A stretch of DNA of 64,000 nt from Streptomyces silvae (GTDB lineage: Bacteria; Actinomycetota; Actinomycetes; Streptomycetales; Streptomycetaceae). The notes beneath the pieces were generated by a model that did not search any database, was not told where the DNA came from, and saw nothing but the letters and a program-made list of their open reading frames with translations. The stretch is from positions 21,303 to 85,302 of the forward strand of contig NZ_JAERUC010000027.1 of NCBI RefSeq assembly GCF_016745505.1, in the 5' to 3' direction. Numbering within the stretch: position 1 is the stretch's first letter; each line of letters opens with the position of its first letter. The translations under genes and the position numbers were made by a program. This document shows, piece after piece, positions 54,612 through 64,000 of the stretch.

Positions 54612-56399
54612 GTGGCTGACGTACCTGCCGATCTTGCCGCAGTGTGGCCGCGAGTGCTGGAACAACTCCTCGGGGAGGGCCAGCAAGGCATCGAGCCGAA
54701 GGACAAACAGTGGATCGAGCGCTGTCAGCCCCTGGCACTCGTCGCCGACACCGCGCTGCTGGCCGTCCCCAACGAGTGGGGCAAGCGCGTCCTCGAGGGC
54801 CGGCTCGCGCCGCTGATCAGCGAGACGCTCACCCGTGAGTGCGGCCGGCCGATCCGGATCGCGATCACCGTCGACGATTCCGCGGGAGAGCCTCCCGCCC
54901 CGCCCGCGCCCCCGATGCACCAGCCCCACCAGGGACAGCAGTCCCACCGCTACCAGGGGCCGCAGCACGACGAGCCGCCGCGCAACGACGGGTACGACGG
55001 TTACGGTCCCCGGTCCACGGACGACGGCATGCCGACGGCCCGCCCGGCCTACCCGGACTACCAGCAGCACCGCCCGGAGCCCGGCGCCTGGCCGCGCACC
55101 CAGGAGGACCTCTCCTGGCAGCCCCGCCACGGCGGCTACCAGGACCGCGACCCGTACGCGAGCCCGCGCCAGCAGCAGCCGCAGCACGACTACCGTCCGC
55201 AACAGCCCGAGCACCAGGGTTACGAGCAGCAGCGGGACAGCCGCGACCGCCACGATCTGCAGGACCAGCAGCAGCCCCAGCACCGCCAGGGCGGTCCCGG
55301 CACCGGAAGGGCCGGCGGCGGCCCCATGGGCACGCAGTCCGCACCGCCGCCCGGGACCGGCGAACCGCACGCCCGGCTGAATCCCAAGTACCTCTTCGAC
55401 ACCTTCGTGATCGGCGCGTCCAACCGCTTCGCCCACGCGGCCGCGGTCGCCGTCGCCGAGGCACCCGCGAAGGCGTACAACCCCCTCTTCATCTATGGGG
55501 AGTCGGGGCTCGGCAAGACCCACCTGCTGCACGCCATCGGGCACTACGCGCGCAGCCTCTACCCGGGCACCCGGGTGCGGTACGTGAGCTCCGAGGAGTT
55601 CACCAACGAGTTCATCAACTCGATCCGCGACGGCAAGGGCGACACCTTCCGCAAGCGCTACCGGGACGTGGACATCCTCCTGGTCGACGACATCCAGTTC
55701 CTGGCGAGCAAGGAGTCGACGCAGGAGGAGTTCTTCCACACCTTCAACACGCTGCACAACGCCAACAAGCAGATCGTGCTGTCCTCGGACCGGCCGCCCA
55801 AGCAGCTCGTGACGCTCGAGGACCGGCTGCGCAACCGGTTCGAGTGGGGCCTCACCACCGATGTCCAGCCTCCGGAGCTGGAGACGCGTATCGCGATCCT
55901 CCGCAAGAAGGCCGTGCAGGAGCAGCTCAACGCCCCGCCCGAGGTTCTCGAGTTCATCGCCTCCCGCATCTCGCGCAACATCCGGGAGCTGGAGGGCGCG
56001 CTGATCCGCGTGACCGCCTTCGCGAGCCTCAACAGGCAGCCGGTGGACCTCGGCCTGACCGAGATCGTGCTCAAGGACCTGATCCCGGGCGGTGAGGACT
56101 CGGCACCCGAGATCACCGCGCCGGCCATCATGGCGGCGACCGCGGACTACTTCGGCCTGACGGTGGAGGATCTCTGCGGATCCTCGCGCAGCCGCGTCCT
56201 GGTGACGGCGCGCCAGATCGCCATGTATCTGTGCCGTGAGCTGACGGATCTCTCCCTGCCCAAGATCGGCGCCCAGTTCGGCGGGCGTGACCACACCACG
56301 GTCATGCACGCCGACCGGAAGATCCGCGCCCTGATGGCGGAGAGGCGCTCCATCTACAACCAGGTCACCGAGCTCACCAACCGCATCAAGAACGGCTGA
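54612..56399 (+). CDS. dnaA: Chromosomal replication initiator DnaA
   Basis: Binds DnaA boxes at oriC, oligomerises with ATP and melts the origin. The 595-aa protein starts with domain I ([20 protein letters not shown]). Domain II is unusually long (about residues 90-265) and rich in Pro, Gln, Asp and Arg, a Streptomyces trait. The AAA+ domain III has Walker [10 protein letters not shown] (about 296-304) and Walker [13 protein letters not shown]. Domain IV carries the box-recognition signature [15 protein letters not shown] (near 557-571). GTG at 54612 was chosen over an upstream ATG because domain I begins there. Confidence 0.97.
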   Translation: MADVPADLAAVWPRVLEQLLGEGQQGIEPKDKQWIERCQPLALVADTALLAVPNEWGKRVLEGRLAPLISETLTRECGRPIRIAITVDDSAGEPPAPPAPPMHQPHQGQQSHRYQGPQHDEPPRNDGYDGYGPRSTDDGMPTARPAYPDYQQHRPEPGAWPRTQEDLSWQPRHGGYQDRDPYASPRQQQPQHDYRPQQPEHQGYEQQRDSRDRHDLQDQQQPQHRQGGPGTGRAGGGPMGTQSAPPPGTGEPHARLNPKYLFDTFVIGASNRFAHAAAVAVAEAPAKAYNPLFIYGESGLGKTHLLHAIGHYARSLYPGTRVRYVSSEEFTNEFINSIRDGKGDTFRKRYRDVDILLVDDIQFLASKESTQEEFFHTFNTLHNANKQIVLSSDRPPKQLVTLEDRLRNRFEWGLTTDVQPPELETRIAILRKKAVQEQLNAPPEVLEFIASRISRNIRELEGALIRVTAFASLNRQPVDLGLTEIVLKDLIPGGEDSAPEITAPAIMAATADYFGLTVEDLCGSSRSRVLVTARQIAMYLCRELTDLSLPKIGAQFGGRDHTTVMHADRKIRALMAERRSIYNQVTELTNRIKNG

Positions 56400-57014
56400 C
56401 GAGCAGGACGGAGGCCGGGCACCGACCCGCCGCACAACGCGCCCGGGGCGCCCCGCGAGGACCGTACGCCGTCCTCATGGGGCGCCCTTCGTCGTCCTGG
56501 AAGGCGTCCTGGAAGGCGTCATGCAGGTCGTCCTGGAACCTCTGACAGTGCCGGCGGGAGTGGCTCCGGGGAAGGCACACAGCGCCGCCGGGAGTGTCCC
56601 CAGAAGGCTCCAGAGCTCCTCCAGCGGCGGCCGCAGAAGGCTCCGCGACGCCCCTCAGGACCGCTCCGCGCCTCGGTTCCGGTCCGTGTCGACGCCGTAC
56701 GGGACGGCCGGGCCCCACGGGAGTGTTCGAATACGGGCCCTGAGCAGGCCCTTCTCCACAGAAGTACGGGGAATCTGGCGTCCACAGCCTGGGGACTGCG
56801 AAGTTGTCCAGATTGCGTCCACAGGGCCAGCTGCCGATACTCCATCAGGCCAGGTCACATGCCTGGGGATTTGTGGTCAACGATGATCCACAGCCTGTGG
56901 ACAGATTTTTCGTCCACAGGGTCACGATGACGTTGTCCACCGGCGGCCCACAGGCTGGGCCCGGTTGTCCCCAGCTTCTCCACACCCCTGTCCACTGTTC
57001 GGCAACGCGACGCC

Positions 57015-57040
57015 GCCTTTCACCGTCCAGAGTGAAAGGC
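57015..57040. repeat. Inverted repeat between the two DnaA-box clusters of oriC
   Basis: GCCTTTCAC (57015-57023) and GTGAAAGGC (57032-57040) are perfect inverted arms with an 8-bp spacer. The inner TTTCAC/GTGAAA equals parS half-sites held apart. Confidence 0.7.
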
Positions 57041-57230
57041 GTCACACGAGGACCCTTGGTTGAGCTGTGGGGAACGTGGGTAAAGCTGGGGACAGGCCTG
57101 GGGAGAAGTCGCCCCGCCCTGTGCATCGGGTGTGCAGAACTTTCGCGTGTCCACAGAAACGCAAGGTTGTCCACCGGTGCCACCCACAGGGTCGGTGGAC
57201 AAAAAACGGCTTCTGACCTGGGGGAACGAC

Positions 57231-57266
57231 GTTATCCACGGTTTCCACAGGGCCTACTACTACTAC
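57231..57266 (+). other. Candidate origin unwinding element (DnaA boxes plus DnaA-trios)
   Basis: Two adjacent boxes (TTATCCACG 57232-57240, GTTTCCACA 57241-57249) are followed by a 4-base GC spacer (GGGC). Four CTA triplets (57254-57265) come next, whose complement reads 3'-GAT-5' four times. This is the order box, GC-rich, trio described for the basal unwinding system of B. subtilis. Confidence 0.6.
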
Positions 57267-57487
57267 CACTCAGAGTTAGCCAGGAATCCGCTTCGAAGTG
57301 GGGCCTGTGCACAACTCGAGCGGCGAGCTCGGCGAACCTCTTGGCGCGACTTGACCCCGAGCAGCAACGAGTGTCGGCGCCGTACGTCAGACTGGACCCC
57401 GGCGGTGACCCCAGCCCCTCGGCGGGGAGCCCCGATCAGACGACGAAGGCCAGCAGGGCGAGCGAGCAACAGCAGGAGGCGGTTCCG

Positions 57488-58618
57488 GTGAAGATCCGGG
57501 TGGAGCGCGATGTACTCGCGGAGGCGGTGGCCTGGGTGGCCCGCAGCCTCCCGGCCCGTCCGCCGGCGCCCGTTCTCGCGGGCCTTCTGCTGAAGGCCGA
57601 GGACGGAGCCCTCAGCTTCTCGAGCTTCGACTACGAGGTCTCGGCCAAGGTCTCCGTGGACGCGGAGGTCGAGGAGGACGGCACGGTGCTCGTCTCCGGC
57701 CGCCTGCTCGCCGACATCTGCCGCGCCCTGCCCAACCGGCCGGTGGAGATCTCCACAGACGGTGTACGGGCGACCGTGGTCTGCGGCTCCTCGCGGTTCA
57801 CCCTCCACACACTGCCTGTGGAGGAGTACCCGGCACTGCCGCAGATGCCGACCGCCACCGGCACCGTCCCCGGTGAGGTCTTCGCCTCGGCCGCCGCCCA
57901 GGTCGCCATCGCGGCAGGGCGCGACGACACCCTGCCCGTCCTGACGGGCGTCCGGATCGAGATCGAGGGCGACACGGTCACCCTCGCGTCGACCGACCGC
58001 TACCGCTTCGCGGTCCGCGAGTTCCTCTGGAAGCCGGAGAACCCCGACGCCTCGGCCGTGGCCCTGGTGCCCGCCAAGACGCTCCTGGACACCGCCAAGG
58101 CACTCACCAGCGGTGACACGGTGACGCTGGCGCTGTCCGGCTCGGGTGCCGGCGAAGGACTCATCGGTTTCGAGGGCGCCGGCCGCCGTACGACCACGCG
58201 CCTGCTCGAAGGCGATCTCCCGAAGTACCGGACGCTCTTCCCCACCGAGTTCAACTCGGTCGCGGTCATCGAGACCGCCCCGTTCGTCGAGGCCGTCAAG
58301 CGTGTGGCTCTCGTCGCCGAGCGCAACACCCCGGTGCGCCTCAGCTTCGAGCAGGGTGTGCTCATCCTGGAGGCGGGTTCCAGCGACGACGCACAGGCTG
58401 TGGAGCGCGTCGACGCCGTGCTGGAGGGTGACGACATCTCGATCGCCTTCAACCCGACCTTCCTGCTGGACGGGCTCAGCGCCATCGACTCGCCGGTCGC
58501 GCAGCTCTCCTTCACGACGTCGACCAAGCCGGCCCTGCTCAGCGGCCGACCGGCCGTGGACGCCGAGGCGGACGACGCCTACAAGTACCTGATCATGCCG
58601 GTCCGCCTCTCCGGCTGA
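57488..58618 (+). CDS. dnaN: DNA polymerase III beta sliding clamp
   Basis: Ring-shaped clamp that tethers DNA polymerase III to DNA. The 376-aa protein has the usual three domains; VKIRVERDVLAEAVAWVARS opens domain I, and the C-terminus PTFLLDGLSAIDSPVAQLSF and YKYLIMPVRLSG fits the hydrophobic partner-binding cleft. I chose the GTG at 57488 because upstream sequence in the same frame is oriC DNA. gnd follows 146 bp later. Confidence 0.97.
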   Translation: MKIRVERDVLAEAVAWVARSLPARPPAPVLAGLLLKAEDGALSFSSFDYEVSAKVSVDAEVEEDGTVLVSGRLLADICRALPNRPVEISTDGVRATVVCGSSRFTLHTLPVEEYPALPQMPTATGTVPGEVFASAAAQVAIAAGRDDTLPVLTGVRIEIEGDTVTLASTDRYRFAVREFLWKPENPDASAVALVPAKTLLDTAKALTSGDTVTLALSGSGAGEGLIGFEGAGRRTTTRLLEGDLPKYRTLFPTEFNSVAVIETAPFVEAVKRVALVAERNTPVRLSFEQGVLILEAGSSDDAQAVERVDAVLEGDDISIAFNPTFLLDGLSAIDSPVAQLSFTTSTKPALLSGRPAVDAEADDAYKYLIMPVRLSG

Positions 58619-58764
58619 TCCGGCGCGGTCGTCCCTGTCATGGCAGCTTCCGGCGGGCAGCTCAGCGCAGAGCGGGCCCACCGTGCTGCACCCCGCCGTG
58701 CTGTCCCGGCCGGGCGTAGGCTCGGTCCTGGGTACGAATCGGCACAACGCTAAAGGAATCTCTG

Positions 58765-59643
58765 ATGGAGCTCGGTCTCGTCGGCCTCGGCAAGATGGGC
58801 GGCAACATGCGCGAGCGCATCCGCCGCGCAGGGCACACGGTCATCGGTTACGACCGCAACCCGGACGTCGCCGATGTCCACAGCCTCGAAGAGCTTGTGG
58901 GCAAGCTCAAGGGCCCGCGCGTCGTGTGGGTGATGGTCCCGGCCGGTGCCGCGACCCAGTCGACCATCGACGAGCTGGCCGATCTGCTGTCGCCGGGCGA
59001 CGTCGTGGTGGACGGCGGCAACTCGCGCTGGACCGACGACGAGAAGCACGCCGTCGAGCTGGGCATCAAGGACATCGGCTTCGTCGACTGCGGCGTCTCC
59101 GGTGGCGTCTGGGGCCTGGAGAACGGCTACGCCCTGATGTACGGCGGCACCGAGGAGAACGTCGCCAAGGTCCAGCCGGTCTTCGACGCCCTCAAGCCCG
59201 AGGGTGACTTCGGCTCCGTCCACGCGGGCAAGGTCGGCGCCGGCCACTTCGCCAAGATGGTCCACAACGGCATCGAGTACGCCATGATGCAGGCCTACGC
59301 CGAGGGCTGGGAGCTCCTGGAGAAGGTCGACTCCGTCACCGACGTGCGCGAGGTCTTCCGCTCCTGGCAGGAGGGCACGGTCATCCGTTCCTGGCTGCTC
59401 GACCTTGCGGTCAACGCCCTGGACGACGACGAGCACCTCGACCAGCTCCGTGGCTTCGCCGCGGACTCCGGCGAGGGCCGGTGGACGGTCGAGGCCGCCA
59501 TCGACAACGCGGTGCCGCTGCCCGCGATCACCGCGTCCCTGTTCGCGCGTTTCGCCTCGCGCCAGGACGACTCGCCGCAGATGAAGATGATCGCCGCGCT
59601 GCGCAACCAGTTCGGCGGCCACGCGGTCGAGAACAAGAAGTAG
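58765..59643 (+). CDS. gnd: 6-phosphogluconate dehydrogenase, decarboxylating (short form)
   Basis: Oxidises 6-phosphogluconate to ribulose 5-phosphate and CO2 in the pentose phosphate pathway. At 292 aa it is the short GntZ/YqeC-like form, often NAD-dependent, without the long C-terminal domain of E. coli Gnd. Rossmann motif [12 protein letters not shown] at the N-terminus, [23 protein letters not shown], and the catalytic Lys/His/Asn in [12 protein letters not shown] (about residues 167-178). ATG at 58765 with AAAGGAATC. Its place between dnaN and recF is a Streptomyces feature. Confidence 0.94.
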   Translation: MELGLVGLGKMGGNMRERIRRAGHTVIGYDRNPDVADVHSLEELVGKLKGPRVVWVMVPAGAATQSTIDELADLLSPGDVVVDGGNSRWTDDEKHAVELGIKDIGFVDCGVSGGVWGLENGYALMYGGTEENVAKVQPVFDALKPEGDFGSVHAGKVGAGHFAKMVHNGIEYAMMQAYAEGWELLEKVDSVTDVREVFRSWQEGTVIRSWLLDLAVNALDDDEHLDQLRGFAADSGEGRWTVEAAIDNAVPLPAITASLFARFASRQDDSPQMKMIAALRNQFGGHAVENKK

Positions 59644-59719
59644 TCCGCGAGCCGCGGGCGGACAGCCCGCGGCACCGCGGCACACAGCACGGAACACGCA
59701 GTCGGAAGGGTCGGCGACC

Positions 59720-60850
59720 ATGCACGTCACGCATCTCTCGCTGGCCGACTTCCGCTCGTACGCCCGGGTCGAGGTCCCTCTCGAGCCGGGCGTCACCGCG
59801 TTCGTGGGGGCGAACGGCCAGGGCAAGACCAATCTGGTGGAGGCGGTCGGCTATCTCGCGACGCTCGGCAGCCACCGGGTCTCGTCCGACGCCCCGCTGG
59901 TGCGCATGGGCGCGGAGCGCGCCGTCGTGCGGGCCGCGGTCACCCAGGGGGAGCGCTCGCAGCTGATCGAGCTTGAGCTCAACCCCGGCCGCGCCAACCG
60001 GGCCCGCATCAACAGGTCGTCGCAGGTCAGACCGCGTGACGTCCTGGGGATAGTCCGCACCGTGCTCTTCGCCCCGGAGGACCTGGCCCTGGTGAAGGGC
60101 GACCCGGGTGAGCGCCGGCGCTTCCTGGACGAGCTGATCACGGCGCGGTCCCCCCGCATGGCCGGGGTCCGCTCCGACTACGAGCGGGTGCTGAAGCAGC
60201 GCAACACCCTGCTGAAGTCCGCCGCCATGGCCCGCAGGCACGGCGGCCGGTCGATGGACCTGTCCACCCTGGACGTCTGGGACCAGCACCTGGGCCGGGT
60301 GGGCGCGGAGCTGCTGGCGCAGCGGCTGGATCTGATCGCCACCCTGCAGCCGCTGGCCGACAAGGCGTACGCGGACGTCGCCCCCGGCGGCGGGCCGGTC
60401 ACCCTGGAGTACCGCAGCTCGGTCGGTGCCGATGTGGAGCCCGCGCGCACCCGCGAGGAGCTGTACGAGCAGGTGATGGCAGCCCTGGTCCAGGCGCGCA
60501 AGCAGGAGATCGAGCGCGGGGTGACCCTGGTCGGACCGCACCGTGACGACCTGGTGCTCGGCCTGCGCTCCATGCCGGCCAAGGGGTACGCGAGCCACGG
60601 CGAGTCCTGGTCGTACGCCCTGGCGCTGCGGCTGGCCTCGTACGATCTGCTGCGCACCGAGGGCAACGAGCCGGTGCTGGTGCTCGACGACGTCTTCGCC
60701 GAGCTGGACGCGCGCCGCCGCGAGCGGCTGGCGGAGCTGGTGGCACCCGGTGAGCAGGTGCTGGTGACGGCGGCCGTGGACGACGACGTCCCGGGGGTGC
60801 TGGCGGGTGCCCGGTACGCGGTGTCCGCCGGAGAGGTGGAGCGGCTGTGA
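59720..60850 (+). CDS. recF: DNA replication and repair protein RecF
   Basis: SMC-like ATPase that helps load RecA at single-strand gaps with RecO and RecR. The 376-aa protein has Walker [14 protein letters not shown] (about residues 34-46), the signature region near [16 protein letters not shown] and Walker [16 protein letters not shown] (about 315-330). ATG at 59720. The stop overlaps the next start as GTGA, so RecF and the DUF721 protein are coupled. Confidence 0.96.
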   Translation: MHVTHLSLADFRSYARVEVPLEPGVTAFVGANGQGKTNLVEAVGYLATLGSHRVSSDAPLVRMGAERAVVRAAVTQGERSQLIELELNPGRANRARINRSSQVRPRDVLGIVRTVLFAPEDLALVKGDPGERRRFLDELITARSPRMAGVRSDYERVLKQRNTLLKSAAMARRHGGRSMDLSTLDVWDQHLGRVGAELLAQRLDLIATLQPLADKAYADVAPGGGPVTLEYRSSVGADVEPARTREELYEQVMAALVQARKQEIERGVTLVGPHRDDLVLGLRSMPAKGYASHGESWSYALALRLASYDLLRTEGNEPVLVLDDVFAELDARRRERLAELVAPGEQVLVTAAVDDDVPGVLAGARYAVSAGEVERL

Positions 60851-61434
60851 GCGGCGCGGCCGAGCACGGCGGCCCCGGCCAGGGCCCGGCCGGCCAGGGG
60901 TCAGTTCCGGGGCCGGCGAAGCAGCCGGAGGTGTCGGGTGTGGACCTGGCGCGGGTGGCCCTGCGTGCGGCGAAGGAGCAGGCCCGCGCCCGGGGCGCCG
61001 CGGCGCAGCAGAAGAACCAGGCACGCAGGGGCGGTGGTCTGCGGTCGGGGGCCCGCTCCGACGGCCGTGACCCGCTGCCGCTGGGTTCGGCGATCAACCG
61101 GCTGATCACCGAGCGGGGCTGGGAGACCCCGGCCGCCGTCGGCGGTGTGATGGGCCGCTGGCCGCAGATCGTCGGCGACGACCTCGCCAACCACTGTGTC
61201 CCGGTGCGGTACGACGAGGACCCGGCCGAGCGGGTTCTGACCGTGCAGTGCGATTCGACGGCGTGGGCCACGCAGCTCCGGCTGCTGGCGCCGCAGCTGG
61301 TGGCCCGGCTGAACACGGACCTGGGCCATGGCACCGTACGGATGATCAAGGTGCTCGGTCCTGGTGGTCCGCAGCGCAGATTCGGCCCTCTTCGGACCCC
61401 CGGGAGCAAGGGGCCGGGCGACACCTACGGCTGA
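60847..61434 (+). CDS. DUF721 (DciA-like) protein
   Basis: A 195-aa protein with a variable Ala/Gly/Gln-rich N-terminus (about 70 residues) and a DUF721 domain (about 80-170) containing [16 protein letters not shown] and [20 protein letters not shown]721 proteins are related to DciA, the ancestral loader of the replicative helicase DnaB; the mycobacterial homologue at the same place interacts with replication proteins. A helicase-loading role is therefore likely but inferred. GTG at 60847 overlaps the recF stop. The next gene is gyrB. Confidence 0.88.
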   Translation: MSGAAEHGGPGQGPAGQGSVPGPAKQPEVSGVDLARVALRAAKEQARARGAAAQQKNQARRGGGLRSGARSDGRDPLPLGSAINRLITERGWETPAAVGGVMGRWPQIVGDDLANHCVPVRYDEDPAERVLTVQCDSTAWATQLRLLAPQLVARLNTDLGHGTVRMIKVLGPGGPQRRFGPLRTPGSKGPGDTYG

Positions 61435-63907
<2,473 letters not shown>

Positions 63908-64000
63908 GTCGGCCGTACAAGGAGGAGGGTCCGGCGATTGGGAGGCGGCGTCACGGGTCTGGGCACGCACATCTGCGGCGTTGTCGTCAATCACCATGGC
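63908..64000 (+). other. Downstream of gyrB; expected gyrA leader
   Basis: The last 93 bases hold a strong Shine-Dalgarno-like AGGAGGAGG (63920-63928) followed by a TTG (63938), and an ATGGC at 63996-64000. gyrA is expected here, but neither reading gives enough sequence to recognise its N-terminus, so I do not call a gene. Confidence 0.3.

Larger units (their letters stand above)
56400..57487. other. oriC: Chromosomal replication origin oriC
   Basis: The dnaA-dnaN spacer of about 1.09 kb. From 56752 to 57249 I count about 18 DnaA-box-like 9-mers (consensus TTGTCCACA / TTATCCACA), nearly all with one mismatch. They include 56752 (TTCTCCACA), 56804, 56884 and 56896 (an inverted pair), 56910, 56933 (TTGTCCACC), 56965, 56976, 56988, 57066, 57147, 57167 (TTGTCCACC), 57194 (inverted), 57232 (TTATCCACG) and 57241 (GTTTCCACA). 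They form two clusters around a box-poor stretch at about 56997-57065, which contains a 9-bp inverted repeat. A run of CTA triplets follows the last box. From 56400 to 56750 I see no boxes. Confidence 0.95.

Noticed and set aside
63938..64000. Start of gyrA at a TTG (63938) or ATG (63996)
   Set aside because: The first reads LGGGVTGLGTHICG, which is not GyrA-like, and the second has only five bases in the window.

Overview
This window is the replication-origin neighbourhood of a Streptomyces-type actinomycete chromosome. The evidence is the very high G+C content, the frequent GTG starts, the SsgA/SsgR sporulation pair, nine exact copies of the 14-bp parS site, and the gene order rpmH-dnaA-oriC-dnaN-gnd-recF-DUF721-gyrB with rnpA-yidD-yidC-jag-rsmG-parA-parB on the other side. 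The species cannot be fixed from the sequence alone. I see no transposons, prophage, CRISPR array, rRNA or convincing tRNA.

Positions 1 to about 19.7 kb are the more variable flank. They hold a metallophosphoesterase (cut by the window edge), thiC under a TPP riboswitch, a YibE/F membrane protein, ssgA with its activator ssgR, small membrane and cupin proteins, a cystathionine gamma-lyase-like enzyme, and several regulator/target pairs (LysR, MarR-MFS, ArsR-like with a peptide deformylase, TetR with a quinone oxidoreductase-like enzyme). Several of these pairs have visible operator palindromes. From 19.8 to 25 kb lie dnaB, a MATE transporter and the rpsF-ssb-rpsR-rplI operon. From 25 to 36 kb are cell-envelope genes (femX, an alanine racemase-like protein, a GT87-type mannosyltransferase, a class A penicillin-binding protein), a PadR regulator with inositol-phosphate synthase, and an MFS transporter. 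From 36 to 47 kb is a block also found in Mycobacterium: pcnA, a DUF6049 protein, murJ, a membrane pseudokinase, an ECF sigma factor with its zinc anti-sigma, trxB and trxA.

From 47 to 64 kb is the replication and segregation core. parA-parB, rsmG, jag, yidC, yidD, rnpA and rpmH read leftwards. dnaA, oriC (56.4-57.49 kb), dnaN, gnd, recF, DUF721 and gyrB read rightwards; the window ends just after gyrB, where gyrA is expected.

The most interesting signals are in non-coding or dual-use DNA. oriC carries about 18 DnaA-box-like 9-mers and ends with two boxes, a short GC spacer and four CTA triplets that look like a DnaA-trio unwinding element. parS sites are embedded in transcription-terminator stems and in coding sequence, where they force FHVK or VSRET peptides. 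Perfect DnaA boxes also occur outside oriC, upstream of dnaB, dnaA and parA. A membrane pseudokinase stands as a separate gene next to murJ, whereas in mycobacteria the two are fused.
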